Shown: positions 1 through 8,809, counted from the first letter of the stretch. The stretch: DNA of 64,000 nucleotides from Novosphingopyxis iocasae (GCF_014334095.1 NZ_CP060495.1:2604501-2668500), one strand, 5' to 3'. Translations and numbers: made by a program. The notes: generated by a model from the sequence alone, not told the origin.

Positions 1-153
1 CCGATCTGGGTCCGCAATATCTGCGCTGACTGTCCCGGTTCTGCACGGCCCGGTCGGGTGAGTTGAACCGAAGTCTTTCCAATGTATTAATTCTTCAGCG
101 GCTGTTCAGCAGATAGCCTCTTTATTTGAAGCATGCGCATCTGGAGAGTCGAA

Positions 154-945
154 ATGTCCGTGTTCAAAGTTCGCAATGCCCTCTTGCTCGCTGCCACCAG
201 TCTTGGACTGGGCGCTTGTACCGGTCTCTACGGTGACGGCCTTTATACCGGAGTCTCGGTAGGTACCGGCTATTATGACGGCTACGGCTACAATGATGGC
301 TATTATGGGTATAATAATTACAGCCAGTTCGGTGATCCCTATTGGGGTTGGTATGGTGATTATTACTATCCAGGCTCAGGATATTACGTCTACGATCGCT
401 ATCGCCGGCCTTACCGCTGGAACGATTATCAGCGAAATTACTGGATCCAGCGGCGCAATAGCTGGCGCGGGGATTATCGGCGCGATGGCTATTGGGGTGA
501 TTTCGACAGGGATCAGCGGCGCCGTTATGACCGGGGCGATTATCGCCGCGGAGATCGTGACGGCGACGGGCGTCGCTGGCGCGGACGGGATGGCGATGGT
601 GACCGGCGCGGCTGGCGCGGTCGTGATCGCGACGGCGATGGTGATCGTGACCGTCGTGGTCGTTATCGTAGGGACGATCGTGCCGGATATCAGGGCGGCG
701 TGGCTGCCGGTGCCAATGTCAGCGTAGAAGAGGCGCGCGCCCAGGCAGTTGCCCAAGCGCGCGCAGCTCGGCAGGCGCGACGCGCTAACGCGGGGGCAGA
801 GCAGCCCGGTCGCCGCGGAAACGCGGGCACCGCGGAAGCACGTGCCGCCGCCGTGGCGAGGCGGGCGGAGGCCGTTCGCGAAAGGGGAGAGCGGATGCGC
901 GAACTTCGCGATCCGCGGCTTCAATCCAGGGTTCGGCCGGACTGA
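154..945 (+). CDS. Tyr/Gly/Arg/Asp-rich putative lipoprotein
   Basis: Function unknown. The 263-aa product begins with a lipoprotein signal peptide whose lipobox LGAC places the lipidated Cys at residue 22, so it is probably anchored in the envelope. Next come a Gly/Tyr-rich segment with many GYY, GYN and GDY motifs, a long Arg/Asp/Gly-rich low-complexity segment, and an Ala/Arg-rich tail likely to be helical. I chose the ATG at 154 over the in-frame ATG at 133 because GGAGAG lies 5 nt upstream of 154 and the later start opens directly on the signal peptide. The composition suggests a surface or matrix-binding protein, but nothing identifies a role. Dense Arg/Asp codons also create long open frames in other frames here, which are not genes. 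Confidence 0.7.
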   Translation: MSVFKVRNALLLAATSLGLGACTGLYGDGLYTGVSVGTGYYDGYGYNDGYYGYNNYSQFGDPYWGWYGDYYYPGSGYYVYDRYRRPYRWNDYQRNYWIQRRNSWRGDYRRDGYWGDFDRDQRRRYDRGDYRRGDRDGDGRRWRGRDGDGDRRGWRGRDRDGDGDRDRRGRYRRDDRAGYQGGVAAGANVSVEEARAQAVAQARAARQARRANAGAEQPGRRGNAGTAEARAAAVARRAEAVRERGERMRELRDPRLQSRVRPD

Positions 946-963
946 AACAGCCGATAGCGGATA

Positions 964-1320
964 TCAGCTGGCGTCGAGGGCGCTCTCGAGGCGCTGACGG
1001 ATAGCTTCCAATTCTTTGACGACCCGGTCCATCTCGGCCGGGTCGTTTTCCGTTGCAGCGGACGCCTCTTGTGAGCCGCCGGCAGCTTCGAGATGGCGGC
1101 GCGCGCCCTTGATCGTGAAGCCGCGTTCTTGCAACAGCGCGCGGATCTCGCGCACCAGCGCCGCATCCTCGGCGCGATAATGGCGGCGGCCGCCCGCGCG
1201 CTTGAGCGGCGTCAGCATCGGGAACTGCTCTTCCCAATAACGCAGAATATGCGGTTTCACGCCGATTTCGTCGGCCATTTCTCCGATGGTACGAAACGCG
1301 TCTTCGGCTTTGTCGGTCAC
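964..1320 (-). CDS. MerR-family transcriptional regulator
   Basis: A 118-aa DNA-binding regulator. The N-terminal winged helix-turn-helix is typical of MerR proteins: FRTIGEMADEIGV, then ILRYWEEQFP, then a wing with GGRRHYRAED and the following RALLQERGFTIKGARR. A short coiled-coil tail (about residues 95-118) would mediate dimerisation. There is no Cys-rich metal site, so a metal sensor is unlikely. It is the last gene of the minus-strand run rpmF-plsX-fabH-ihfA, 17 bp after ihfA, an arrangement common in Alphaproteobacteria. That neighbourhood suggests co-transcription with phospholipid synthesis genes; the target promoter cannot be told from the sequence. Confidence 0.9.
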   Translation of the reverse strand: MTDKAEDAFRTIGEMADEIGVKPHILRYWEEQFPMLTPLKRAGGRRHYRAEDAALVREIRALLQERGFTIKGARRHLEAAGGSQEASAATENDPAEMDRVVKELEAIRQRLESALDAS

Positions 1321-1337
1321 GTCAGTTGGCCGACGGA

Positions 1338-1637
1338 TTAATCATTGGCGAGCACGCGGCTGCGCATCTGCTGGCTGGGCCGGAACGTCAGCACGCGGCG
1401 CGGGGCGATCGGCACTTCGACGCCGGTTTTGGGATTGCGCCCGATCCGCTCACCCTTGTCGCGCAGGACGAAAGTGCCGAAGCCGGAAATCTTGACGTTC
1501 TCACCGCCCAGAAGCGCATCGCCAATATGGCCGAGGATCGATTCGATCATCCCCGACGCATCAGCGCGGGAAAGACCGACCTGCCGGTTCAATATATCTG
1601 CAAGATCGGCGCGGGTCAGGGTGCCTTCGGATCGCAT
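1338..1637 (-). CDS. ihfA: Integration host factor subunit alpha
   Basis: DNA-bending histone-like protein that pairs with IHF-beta to bend specific sites in promoters, origins and recombination sites. The 99-aa product has the expected family length. It shows the N-terminal helices ([18 protein letters not shown]), the beta core [22 protein letters not shown] and the arm with RNPKTG, whose Pro intercalates into DNA. I use the start at 1637 (MRSEG) because a GGAGA sits 7 nt upstream and it gives the usual length; a longer form from 1673 would add 12 unsupported residues. It lies between fabH and the MerR gene in the same transcription unit. Confidence 0.95.
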   Translation of the reverse strand: MRSEGTLTRADLADILNRQVGLSRADASGMIESILGHIGDALLGGENVKISGFGTFVLRDKGERIGRNPKTGVEVPIAPRRVLTFRPSQQMRSRVLAND

Positions 1638-1701
1638 GGCGGCGTCTCCATCTGATTTTCTGTGCGATAACATAGCGCTTTGCAGCGAATCTGTAAAAGA
1701 T

Positions 1702-2664
1702 TTAGAAGCGAACCACCGCCGCGCCCCAGGTGAAGCCGCCGCCCATTGCCTCTAGCACGATCAGATCGCCGCGCTGGATACGGCCATCGCGCACCGCGAC
1801 GTCGAGCGCGAGCGGGACTGATGCGGCAGATGTGTTGGCATGCTGGTCCACCGTGACCACGACCTTCTCGGCCGGCAATCCGAGCTTGCGGACCGTGGCA
1901 TCGATGATCCGGGCATTGGCCTGATGCGGGACGACCCAGTCCACCCGATCAGCGCCGACACCGGCTGCTTCCAGTGTTTCGGTCATCACCTCGGCAAGAT
2001 TCACGACCGCATGACGGAAGACCTCCCGGCCCTTCATGCGGAGCTTGCCGACCGTGCCGGTGGTCGACGGGCCGCCATCGACATAAAGCATCTCACCATG
2101 CTCGCCATCGGCATGAAGCCGTGTGGCAAGCACGCCGCGTTCGCTTTCCTCAGCGGCGAGCACGACTGCACCTGCGCCGTCACCGAACAGCACGCAAGTA
2201 CCGCGATCCTCCCAGTCGAGAATACGGCTGAACGTTTCCGAGCCGATCACCAGAGCCTTGCTGGCCGACCCGGCGCGAATCATGCTTTCAGCGACCGACA
2301 GGGCGTAAAGAAAGCCGGAGCAGACCGCCGCGACGTCGAACGCTGCGCAGCCGCGAATGCCGAGCATTTTCTGTATTTTGGTGGCGCTGGCAGGGAAGGT
2401 ATTATCGGGCGTCGCTGTCGCCAGCACGATCAGATCGATATCGTTCGCTTCGATCCCCGCTGCCTCCAGCGCCTTGCGGGCGGCGTCAGCACCCAGGGTC
2501 GCAGTGGTTTCGTCCGCCTCGGCGATATGGCGGAATTTGATGCCGGTCCGCTCGGTAATCCATTCGTCCGATGTATCGACGCGCTGCGCCAGCTCTGCAT
2601 TCGAGACGCGCGTGCGCGGAAGCGCGGAGCCGGTGCCCGCTATCACGGCCCGCCGCTGGCTCAT
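1702..2664 (-). CDS. fabH: 3-oxoacyl-ACP synthase III (KAS III)
   Basis: Catalyses the first condensation of type II fatty acid synthesis, joining acetyl-CoA (or another short acyl-CoA) to malonyl-ACP in the cytoplasm. The 320-aa length is normal. The catalytic triad is visible: Cys115 in [10 protein letters not shown], His247 in VPHQANARI and Asn277 in HANTSAASV. The C-terminal [13 protein letters not shown] is also typical. Its ATG overlaps the plsX stop (ATGA at 2661-2664), indicating translational coupling of membrane-lipid genes. A second, divergent KAS III lies at 7670-8809. Confidence 0.97.
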   Translation of the reverse strand: MSQRRAVIAGTGSALPRTRVSNAELAQRVDTSDEWITERTGIKFRHIAEADETTATLGADAARKALEAAGIEANDIDLIVLATATPDNTFPASATKIQKMLGIRGCAAFDVAAVCSGFLYALSVAESMIRAGSASKALVIGSETFSRILDWEDRGTCVLFGDGAGAVVLAAEESERGVLATRLHADGEHGEMLYVDGGPSTTGTVGKLRMKGREVFRHAVVNLAEVMTETLEAAGVGADRVDWVVPHQANARIIDATVRKLGLPAEKVVVTVDQHANTSAASVPLALDVAVRDGRIQRGDLIVLEAMGGGFTWGAAVVRF

Positions 2665-3710
2665 GCAACATCGCCCTTTTTCGGGATGGCGGCCGCGATA
2701 TCGGAGAGGCTTTCGCCGATCCGGTCGATCAGCGAATCTTCGACCAGCCGCGCCGCGACGGCCACGGCGTTGGCAACGCCCTTGGCATCGGCACTGCCAT
2801 GGCTCTTCACCACGATGCCGTTGAGACCCAGGAAAACCGCGCCATTGTGATTGTTCGGATCGAGATGGTGGCGCAGCAATTCGGTCGCGGGACGCGAAAT
2901 GAGAAAACCGATCTTGGACCGGACCGAGCTGGAAAAGGCGCTGCGGAGCAGATCGGTCACGAACCGTGCTGCGCCCTCGACCGCCTTCAGCGCGACATTT
3001 CCGGAAAAGCCATCGCTCACCACGACGTCGACTTCGCCGCGGCTGAGCTTGTCGGCTTCGGTGAAGCCCTGAAAATGGAGCGGAAGATGATCCGCGCGGC
3101 TGAGCGCTGCGGCCGCATCGCGCAGCTCCTCGGTGCCCTTCATGTCTTCGGTGCCGATATTGAGCAGTTTCACCCGCGGGCGACCATAGCCGTAGAGGAT
3201 GCGGCTATAGGCCGCGCCCATGACCGCGAACTCGACCAGGTTGCGCGCATCCGCCTCGGTATTCGCGCCGAGGTCCAGCATGACCAGATCATTGTCTTCC
3301 AGCGTCGGCAGCAGAGCGGCCAAAGCAGGGCGATCGATGCCGGGAATGGTGCGCAGCGCGATCTTGCTCATCGCCATCAACGCGCCGGTGTTACCGGAGC
3401 TGACGGCGGCGCTCGCGGCGCCTGATTTCACCGCCTCGATCGCCTGCCCCATGGAAGTGGACTTGGCCTTGCGAATAGCCTGTGTCGGCTTTTCATCGCT
3501 TCCGACGACGCCATCGACATGCTGAATTTCAGAGGCCGCGCGCAGCCCGGGGTGGTTTTCCAGCGCGGCTTCGATTCGCGTTTGGTCGCCGACCAGCAGG
3601 AAGCTGAAATCGGGATGCCGGTGACGTGCCAGAGCTGCGCCCGCGATCATCACGCGCACGCCCTCGTCACCGCCCATCGCATCGATTGCGATACGCGGCT
3701 TCATGGGCAC
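2661..3710 (-). CDS. plsX: Phosphate acyltransferase PlsX
   Basis: Converts acyl-ACP to acyl-phosphate, the donor used by PlsY in the first step of phospholipid synthesis; a peripheral membrane enzyme. The 349-aa protein has the family opening [12 protein letters not shown], and the motifs [19 protein letters not shown] and [19 protein letters not shown] lies 5 nt before the first ATG (3710), so I keep that start although a second ATG is two codons later. It lies 27 bp after rpmF and overlaps fabH by 4 bp, so rpmF-plsX-fabH is most likely one operon, as in many bacteria. Confidence 0.97.
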   Translation of the reverse strand: MPMKPRIAIDAMGGDEGVRVMIAGAALARHRHPDFSFLLVGDQTRIEAALENHPGLRAASEIQHVDGVVGSDEKPTQAIRKAKSTSMGQAIEAVKSGAASAAVSSGNTGALMAMSKIALRTIPGIDRPALAALLPTLEDNDLVMLDLGANTEADARNLVEFAVMGAAYSRILYGYGRPRVKLLNIGTEDMKGTEELRDAAAALSRADHLPLHFQGFTEADKLSRGEVDVVVSDGFSGNVALKAVEGAARFVTDLLRSAFSSSVRSKIGFLISRPATELLRHHLDPNNHNGAVFLGLNGIVVKSHGSADAKGVANAVAVAARLVEDSLIDRIGESLSDIAAAIPKKGDVA

Positions 3711-3737
3711 ATTACCGTCCTTTCGGAGTCGGGCGGA

Positions 3738-3917
3738 TCAGAACGCCGGCGCGAGGATTTCGCGCCCGTTATAATGATTGCACTCGCCGCACATATGGTG
3801 GGGGCGCTTCAGCTCGCCGCAATTGGGGCATTCCTGGAATGCCATCGGCTTCAGCGAATCGTGCGAGCGACGCATGCCGCGCTTGGACGGGGTCGTCTTT
3901 CTCTTGGGTACGGCCAT
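3738..3917 (-). CDS. rpmF: 50S ribosomal protein L32
   Basis: Small structural protein of the large ribosomal subunit. The 59-aa product starts [20 protein letters not shown], as usual for L32. It has a complete zinc ribbon with Cys30, Cys33, Cys43 and Cys46 (CPNCG then CGEC), so this is the zinc-binding type. The in-frame upstream codons to 3977 do not look coding and would displace the conserved N-terminus. First gene of the rpmF-plsX-fabH-ihfA-merR run. Confidence 0.96.
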   Translation of the reverse strand: MAVPKRKTTPSKRGMRRSHDSLKPMAFQECPNCGELKRPHHMCGECNHYNGREILAPAF

Positions 3918-4195
3918 CTCGGCACCTGTTCTCTTTATACAATTTGATCTGTTGCCAACGCGATACGCCCGAAGCACCCGGCTGGCAAGCGGCCCGCCGG
4001 GCGGCGACTGGGTGTTCCGATCACGGAAGCGAAAGCGCGCACATAACGGGTGCTACGGATTTTGCAAGGCCGCAGTGGCCCCGATACGCCATTGCTTCGA
4101 ACCATAGCGCCGCAAAAACGGTGACGGGCCTTCAGGATGGCGCTAGGGCGCGCGCCAGAACGATCAAGCGATCCAGAGCGATCAGAGGAATGGAC

Positions 4196-4519
4196 ATGAC
4201 CGATACCCCTAATGAAGACACCAGCATGCCGGCAGAGACCGCCAGCGGCGCAGACGTGCCACCGGATCATCTGGCGATCTCGCCGCGTTCCAAATTTCAT
4301 GATGCGGAGAAGCTTTCGCGCGGCATCGGTATTCGCTTCAAGGGCGAGCAGCGCACCAATATCGAGGAATATTGCATCTCCGAAGGCTGGGTGCGCGTTC
4401 AGGCCGGCAAGTCGCTCGATCGGCGCGGCCAGCCGCTGACCATCAAGCTCTCCGGACCGGTAGAAGCCTGGTACGAAGATCTGGGTGACAATCCGCCGGT
4501 CGCCAAAAAGGAAGACTGA
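4196..4519 (+). CDS. DUF3297 family protein
   Basis: A 107-aa protein of unknown function. The part from about residue 30 (HLAISPRSKFHDAEKLSRGI, then GIRFKGEQRTNIEEYCISEGW and IKLSGPVEAWYEDLG) matches the compact DUF3297 family, common in Proteobacteria. No signal peptide or membrane segment is seen, so it is probably cytosolic. Two ATGs are possible (4190 and 4196); AGAGGA lies 6 nt before the second, which I chose. The first 25 residues are polar, rich in Thr, Glu and Pro, and probably disordered. It stands alone between divergent rpmF and a convergent CHAP gene. Confidence 0.85.
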   Translation: MTDTPNEDTSMPAETASGADVPPDHLAISPRSKFHDAEKLSRGIGIRFKGEQRTNIEEYCISEGWVRVQAGKSLDRRGQPLTIKLSGPVEAWYEDLGDNPPVAKKED

Positions 4520-4525
4520 CCGTCC

Positions 4526-5146
4526 TCAGCTACCCAGCGAGCCGATCAGGTCTCCGATCGGATCGGCCCGCGGGGCGGGCGCGGCAGCAGGCGTCGGAGC
4601 CAGCGGCTTGGGTCGACGCGGCGCAGGGGCCGCCGTGGCGACCTGGAAAAGCGGGCGTTCGATCCGCTTCGGCTGTTTCGGGGCCTTGCCCTTGTAGATG
4701 AAACCGGCGAGCGGATAATGGGTGGTGCCGAGGCCGCCGATCGGCGTGTACCAGACGCGCACTTCGCTCCAGTCATTGGCCTGCGAAACATCGACGACGG
4801 CAACGTCATCCTCGATCTGGCCGCGTCTTCCGTTGATCGTCGACCAATTGCTGTGGCGAATGAGAACGGTGCGCGAATCGACGATTTTGCTAACGGCGGC
4901 GACGTGGCCGAGCGTCATGATACCGTGAGGCCTGAACGCCATGACGGCGCCTACCTGCGGCACGCTGCCGCGCTCATAGCGACCGGCTGCCTGTCCCCAC
5001 CATGTATGGGCATCGCCGTAAATCTGGATGCCGGAGACCTGGCGTGCATAGGGCACGCACTGCAGCCCGTCATCATCTTCGGCAATTGCTGGCGCGGCGC
5101 AGCAGGCCAGGACGAGCATCAGCAGTAAGCGCGGCAATTTCAGCAT
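4526..5146 (-). CDS. Secreted CHAP-domain protein (putative peptidoglycan amidase)
   Basis: Probably a cysteine amidohydrolase or endopeptidase acting on peptidoglycan in the periplasm. The 206-aa protein has a signal peptide (residues 1-22, ending PAIA). A CHAP domain follows, with Cys30 in LQCVPYARQ, His81 in MTLGHVAAV and a polar residue near Asn100 in RHSNWS, matching the Cys-His-polar triad. The C-terminal 60 residues are Pro/Ala/Lys-rich, as in a linker. The domain is near minimal length and no binding repeat is attached. It is convergent with the DUF3297 gene, 6 bp away. The substrate is not known. Confidence 0.8.
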   Translation of the reverse strand: MLKLPRLLLMLVLACCAAPAIAEDDDGLQCVPYARQVSGIQIYGDAHTWWGQAAGRYERGSVPQVGAVMAFRPHGIMTLGHVAAVSKIVDSRTVLIRHSNWSTINGRRGQIEDDVAVVDVSQANDWSEVRVWYTPIGGLGTTHYPLAGFIYKGKAPKQPKRIERPLFQVATAAPAPRRPKPLAPTPAAAPAPRADPIGDLIGSLGS

Positions 5147-5239
5147 GGCCCCTCGGTCCCTCTTATGGAGCGAGGTTCTGCCGCTTTCGGGGAAACACCG
5201 TGCTAAGCCCTATGGTTAGAACTTGAGGTTAGCGAACCG

Positions 5240-6292
5240 TTAAGCGAGTTCGATGTGCGTTGCGGTCTCCCGAATTGCGGCAAATGGGGCCGGCTCGGTT
5301 CCGGTCATCCAGGTCTGGCCACCACGCGCGGCAAGGCGGTCATAAAGTGCTTCGCGGCGCGCCGGGTCGAGATGTGCGGCAACCTCGTCGAGCAGCAGGA
5401 TCGGCCGCATGTCCCGCGCTTCTGCCACCGCGTCCGCATGAGCCAACACGATGGCCAAGAGCATCGCCTTCTGCTCTCCGGTCGAACTGCGCTCGGCGGC
5501 AACGCCCTTGCCGGCATGGATGACCGTCAGATCGGTGCGATGCGGGCCGACGAGGCTGCGCCCGGCTGCGCGGTCGGCGGGGCGGCTCGCGCGCATGGCT
5601 GCGGCAAGCGCTTCCGGATCCGCATCACTGCTTTTGTCCAGCGAAAGAAGGGGGCGTGCAAACGGCCCTTCCGGCTCCTGCGTCAAACGTGCGGAAAGGT
5701 GAGAGACCAGCTCTCTGCGAGCTTGCATGATCGCAGCGCCATGTTCGACCATCTGGGCTTCCAGCGCATCGAACCAGCTGGGATCGGCGGGGCGATCGGC
5801 ATTCAGGAGCCGGTTGCGCTCGCGCATCGCGCGCTCATACCGCGTCGTCGCCGCAGCATGCTCGGGTACCAGCGCATAGGTCAGCCGGTCGAGAAAACGT
5901 CGCCGCCCGGAAGCGCCTTCGACAAACAGCCGGTCCATTGCGGGTGTCAGCCAGACCAGCGCCAGCCACTCCGACAGGCCGGAGGCGCTGGCGCCCGCAC
6001 CATTGATCCGCACCTTTTTCCGATCCGGCGATCCTGGTTCGGTCCCTACGCCCAGATCGGCTTGGTCCAATGCGGCGAAGACGGAAAAATTGCCCGGCCC
6101 ACCCTCGCGCGCCATGGCGGAGAGCGGCGCGCGGCGGAGACCCCGCCCGGGCGAAAGCATCGATATCGCTTCCAGAACATTGGTTTTGCCTGCGCCATTG
6201 GGGCCGGTAAGCAAGACGAACCCGGCGCGCGCGGCGATCTCCAGCCGCGAATGATTGCGGAAATCGGTCAAGCTGAGACGCGTAATCGCCAT
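5240..6292 (-). CDS. recF: DNA replication and repair protein RecF
   Basis: SMC-like ATPase that, with RecO and RecR, loads RecA at single-strand gaps. The 350-aa protein is of normal length. It has a Walker A GPNGAGKT (about residues 30-37), a signature region [14 protein letters not shown] and a Walker [13 protein letters not shown]. The opening [17 protein letters not shown] is typical. It is not next to dnaA, dnaN or gyrB, which is normal in Alphaproteobacteria. The minus-strand gene is divergent from the sigma-54-type promoter region at 6451. Confidence 0.96.
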   Translation of the reverse strand: MAITRLSLTDFRNHSRLEIAARAGFVLLTGPNGAGKTNVLEAISMLSPGRGLRRAPLSAMAREGGPGNFSVFAALDQADLGVGTEPGSPDRKKVRINGAGASASGLSEWLALVWLTPAMDRLFVEGASGRRRFLDRLTYALVPEHAAATTRYERAMRERNRLLNADRPADPSWFDALEAQMVEHGAAIMQARRELVSHLSARLTQEPEGPFARPLLSLDKSSDADPEALAAAMRASRPADRAAGRSLVGPHRTDLTVIHAGKGVAAERSSTGEQKAMLLAIVLAHADAVAEARDMRPILLLDEVAAHLDPARREALYDRLAARGGQTWMTGTEPAPFAAIRETATHIELA

Positions 6293-6450
6293 GGCGATTG
6301 CTCCTGCGGGAGCGGCGAGGGCGACGCAAGCGTGCCGAAGATGAAGCGCAAAACCAATACTAGGTGAATTTTGCCTAAAGTTGGTTTTCGTTCATCTTGC
6401 GCTCATCTTCGATTTCGAACGAAATGGCGGTTTTCTGCCAAAAATGCGGT

Positions 6451-6467
6451 TTGGCACGGCTCCTGCA
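6451..6467 (+). promoter_or_regulatory. Sigma-54 (RpoN) type promoter
   Basis: TTGGCACGGCTCCTGCA fits the -24/-12 consensus (YTGGCACGR-N3-TTGCW) with one mismatch in the -12 element and correct spacing. It lies 61 nt upstream of the 39-aa ORF at 6528 and ahead of the PspC gene. An imperfect inverted repeat upstream (TTTCGTT near 6390, AACGAAA near 6420) could be an activator site. Psp genes are classically RpoN-dependent, which supports the call. Confidence 0.75.
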
Positions 6468-6527
6468 ACGGTATTTGTGTGCCCCGGAATGGCCGGGGCT
6501 GACATCAAAAACACAGGAGATTATCCA

Positions 6528-6647
6528 ATGACCGAACAGTTCCGCACCCGCATCATGGCGGTCACCGCAGCTTGCCTTTGCGCTGTCGTCACCATCAGCA
6601 TGAGCGTCGCTCCCGCCATCAGCCCCGCCACCGGCCTGGTTGCCTGA
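6528..6647 (+). CDS. 39-aa hydrophobic small protein
   Basis: Short protein starting MTEQFRTRIMAVTAACLCAV. A charged N-terminus is followed by a hydrophobic stretch of about 20 residues that could be a membrane anchor or signal peptide. CAGGAGA lies 9 nt upstream of the ATG, a good ribosome binding site. The gene is the first after the sigma-54-type promoter at 6451 and is followed by the PspC gene, so I infer a role in envelope stress. No family is recognised. Confidence 0.6.
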   Translation: MTEQFRTRIMAVTAACLCAVVTISMSVAPAISPATGLVA

Positions 6648-6735
6648 GATGGATGCAATCACCCCAATCCCTCCGATTTCCGCGGCCGGCGAATTTTCGC
6701 AGCCGCGGAACACATTCCCAGGAAAGTTATCCCTC

Positions 6736-6915
6736 GTGCAGAAAACCCTTCGCCTCGATAAATCCAATGCCATCCTTTTCGGCGTGTGTTCCGGCCTCGC
6801 GCAATGGTCAGGCGTTGACGCCACATTGATCCGTATCGGCTTCGTGCTCGCCACTCTGTGCGGCTTCGGCCTTCCGCTGCTCGCCTATATCGCCATCGAA
6901 TTGGTGGCTGACTAA
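6736..6915 (+). CDS. PspC-domain small membrane protein
   Basis: A 59-aa protein consisting almost only of a PspC domain: LRLDKSNAILFGVCSGLAQW, then GVDATLIRIGFVLATL and a hydrophobic segment GFGLPLLAYIAIELV. PspC proteins sit in the inner membrane and take part in the phage-shock response to membrane damage. I chose the GTG at 6736 because AGGAAAG lies 9 nt upstream and this gives a typical stand-alone PspC length; an ATG at 6649 in the same frame would add 29 non-conserved residues. It lies 88 bp after the 39-aa gene, both under the RpoN-type promoter. No pspA, pspB or pspF is in the window. Confidence 0.8.
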   Translation: MQKTLRLDKSNAILFGVCSGLAQWSGVDATLIRIGFVLATLCGFGLPLLAYIAIELVAD

Positions 6916-6996
6916 TTTTCTCCCGCTTTTGCCAAGGCGTAGAACCGCTTTTATAAGAGCCCTATAAGCGACCAACAATCCAACTTGGCGGGGCAA

Positions 6997-7329
6997 ATGG
7001 AAGATCGCGAAACGAGGCGGGCCCAATCGGCTGACAGCAGGTTCACGCGCAGGGAAGACGTGCGCATTGCCGCCGAAATTCGTGAGGCTGGCGGCGGGAA
7101 GACCAAGATCGATGTGCTCGATCTATCGGTCACGGGTTTCCGGATGCATTCGCTGGCCTTCATCAATCCTGAATCGCGCGTTTATCTCACCATGCCCGGC
7201 ATGGCACCGCTGGCGGCGCAGGTGGCATGGACGAAGGGCGATTATTATGGATGCCACTTCGATAACCCGCTCTACCCTGCAGTGTTCGATCATATCGTGA
7301 GCCGGTTCCCCTCCCTCGGCGAGGATTGA
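6997..7329 (+). CDS. PilZ-domain protein
   Basis: A 110-aa single-domain protein. PilZ domains bind cyclic di-GMP; the two binding motifs are present: RxxxR in SRFTRREDVR (from about residue 14) and DxSxxG in DLSVTGFRMHS. The rest is the beta barrel, ending YGCHFDNPLYPAVFDHIV. There is no output domain, so it would act by binding a partner. The start is the ATG at 6997; an upstream TTG at 6985 is possible. The window also encodes a GGDEF-EAL protein (43305-45944) and a double PilZ protein (51927-52565), but no physical link shows which system it serves. Confidence 0.85.
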   Translation: MEDRETRRAQSADSRFTRREDVRIAAEIREAGGGKTKIDVLDLSVTGFRMHSLAFINPESRVYLTMPGMAPLAAQVAWTKGDYYGCHFDNPLYPAVFDHIVSRFPSLGED

Positions 7330-7428
7330 GCGTGTTTCGGCGCGGACGGCGCTTCTCTATCGTGTATATCTTTGGCTGCGATTGGGGTGCGACACCTGCC
7401 GCGGTGGTTAGAGGCTACCCTTGGTGAC

Positions 7429-7453
7429 GGAACCGCGTCTGGACCACTCCGTT
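7429..7453 (+). promoter_or_regulatory. EcfG-type general stress promoter
   Basis: GGAAC, 16 nt, CGTT: an exact match to the consensus of the alphaproteobacterial general stress sigma factor EcfG (GGAAC-N16/17-CGTT). It ends 24 nt before the ATG of the acidic protein at 7478, so the transcript would have a short leader containing AAAGGA. Confidence 0.75.
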
Positions 7454-7477
7454 TCTCGAACGAAAGGAATTTGCGAT

Positions 7478-7660
7478 ATGGCCAAGAATGATGACGAACT
7501 CGTCCCCGAAAAGCGCATGAAAGATATGTCGGTTGCCCCCGGGGAGCCCGACAAGGATGACGGCGAAGCCAAGAATGCGCCGCGTGATGAAGAGAATCTG
7601 GAAGAAGGGTTAGAGGACAGCATGGACGGATCGGACCCGGCCAGCAGCACGCAGCCCTAA
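7478..7660 (+). CDS. 60-aa acidic hydrophilic protein, probably stress-induced
   Basis: Unknown function. The 60 residues are dominated by Asp, Glu, Lys and Pro with almost no hydrophobic core, so the protein is probably disordered. AAAGGAA lies about 11 nt before the ATG at 7478; the reading frame extends upstream to 7421, but the site and the promoter at 7429-7453 make the earlier start impossible. Control by the EcfG-type promoter suggests a general stress protein; small hydrophilic proteins of this kind are frequent among EcfG targets. It is convergent with the KAS III gene downstream. Confidence 0.7.
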   Translation: MAKNDDELVPEKRMKDMSVAPGEPDKDDGEAKNAPRDEENLEEGLEDSMDGSDPASSTQP

Positions 7661-7669
7661 ACCCCCATT

Positions 7670-8809
7670 TCAGCTAACCTTGCGAACAAACACGGTGCCG
7701 GCGCTGTAGCCGGCGCCGAATGAACAGATCAGGCCTGTATCACCGACTTCAAGATCATCGGAATGTTCGTGGAATGCGATGATCGAGCCTGCGCTGCTGG
7801 TGTTGGCATAGCGATCCAGCACAGTGGGGCTTTCATCGGCGCTGGCTTCATGCCCCAAAACCTTGTGTGCAATTAGCCGGTTCATATTGGCGTTGGCTTG
7901 GTGCAGCCAAAGGCGCCGCATATCGGCACCCTCCAGACCGAGCTCGGCCATTTGATCCGCGATCATGGCGCTTACCATCGGCACAACTTCCTTGAAAACC
8001 TTACGGCCCTCCTGGACGAACAACTTATCGTCTTCGTCCCGGGTTTCGGGAGCAGTGCGGTTTAAAAAGCCGAAGTTGTTGCGGATATTGTTCGAGAAGA
8101 CGGTTTTCAGCCGCGTTCCAAGAATCTGCCAGTGCGGCGATGGGGCTATGTCCGCCGCCTCCACCAGTACTGCGGTGGCAACATCACCGAAAATGAAGTG
8201 ACTGTCGCGGTCCTTCCAATTCAGGTGCCCGGACGTGATTTCGGGACTGACGACCAAGACCGAACGGGCGTGGCCGGCGCGAATATAATCCGCAGCTGTC
8301 TGGATGCCAAAGGTGGCCGAGGAGCAGGCGACATTCATGTCGAACCCGAAGCCATCGCCCATTCCCAGCGCGTCCTGAATCTCCACTGCCATCGCCGGGT
8401 AAGGGCGTTGCAGGTTGGAGCAGGCGCACAGAACGGTGTCCACATCCTGCGGCTCGCGTCCCGCGCGCTCAAGCGCCTGCCGTGCTGCGTTCACTCCGAT
8501 TTCGGCCAGGATCGACAGCTCCTCATTGCTGCGCTCGGGCCACCGCGGTGCCATGATCTGCGGGTCGAGAACGCTGTCCTTCTCCATGACAAAGCGCGCC
8601 TTGATGCCGCTCGCCTTCTCGATGAATTCGGTGGAGCTCGGCACCTTGGGCTCGGCATCGCCCGCTGCGATCGCGTCGGCATGCGCGGCATTCCAGTTCT
8701 CGGCGTAGCTATTGTAGCTTTCGACGAGTTCTTCGTTCGAAATGCTGTGAGGCGGCGTGAACAGCCCCGTTGCGGAAATAACCGGCTCCGCGGTCGACCG
8801 TTCGGACAT
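7670..8809 (-). CDS. Beta-ketoacyl-ACP synthase III-like enzyme
   Basis: A second KAS III-type condensing enzyme, 379 aa and longer than FabH. The triad is Cys162 in NVACSSATFG, His303 in LHQANANMN and Asn336 in ANTSSAGSI. Compared with FabH it has an inserted helical region at about residues 30-60 and a different acyl pocket, like the FabH2 type known in Pseudomonas that takes medium-chain acyl-CoA. I start at MSERST (8809), where AGGAG lies 7 nt upstream, rather than the earlier in-frame ATG at 8827. It may feed beta-oxidation products into fatty acid synthesis, but the substrate is inference. It is not part of a recognisable biosynthetic cluster. Confidence 0.85.
   Translation of the reverse strand: MSERSTAEPVISATGLFTPPHSISNEELVESYNSYAENWNAAHADAIAAGDAEPKVPSSTEFIEKASGIKARFVMEKDSVLDPQIMAPRWPERSNEELSILAEIGVNAARQALERAGREPQDVDTVLCACSNLQRPYPAMAVEIQDALGMGDGFGFDMNVACSSATFGIQTAADYIRAGHARSVLVVSPEITSGHLNWKDRDSHFIFGDVATAVLVEAADIAPSPHWQILGTRLKTVFSNNIRNNFGFLNRTAPETRDEDDKLFVQEGRKVFKEVVPMVSAMIADQMAELGLEGADMRRLWLHQANANMNRLIAHKVLGHEASADESPTVLDRYANTSSAGSIIAFHEHSDDLEVGDTGLICSFGAGYSAGTVFVRKVS

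Noticed and set aside
1-66. Short open frames at the left edge, one ending DLGPQYLR at about 29
   Set aside because: Could be the tail of an upstream gene, but too little sequence to support it.
376-924. 182-aa minus-strand ORF
   Set aside because: Antisense to the Arg/Asp-rich lipoprotein; the low-complexity codons keep other frames open.
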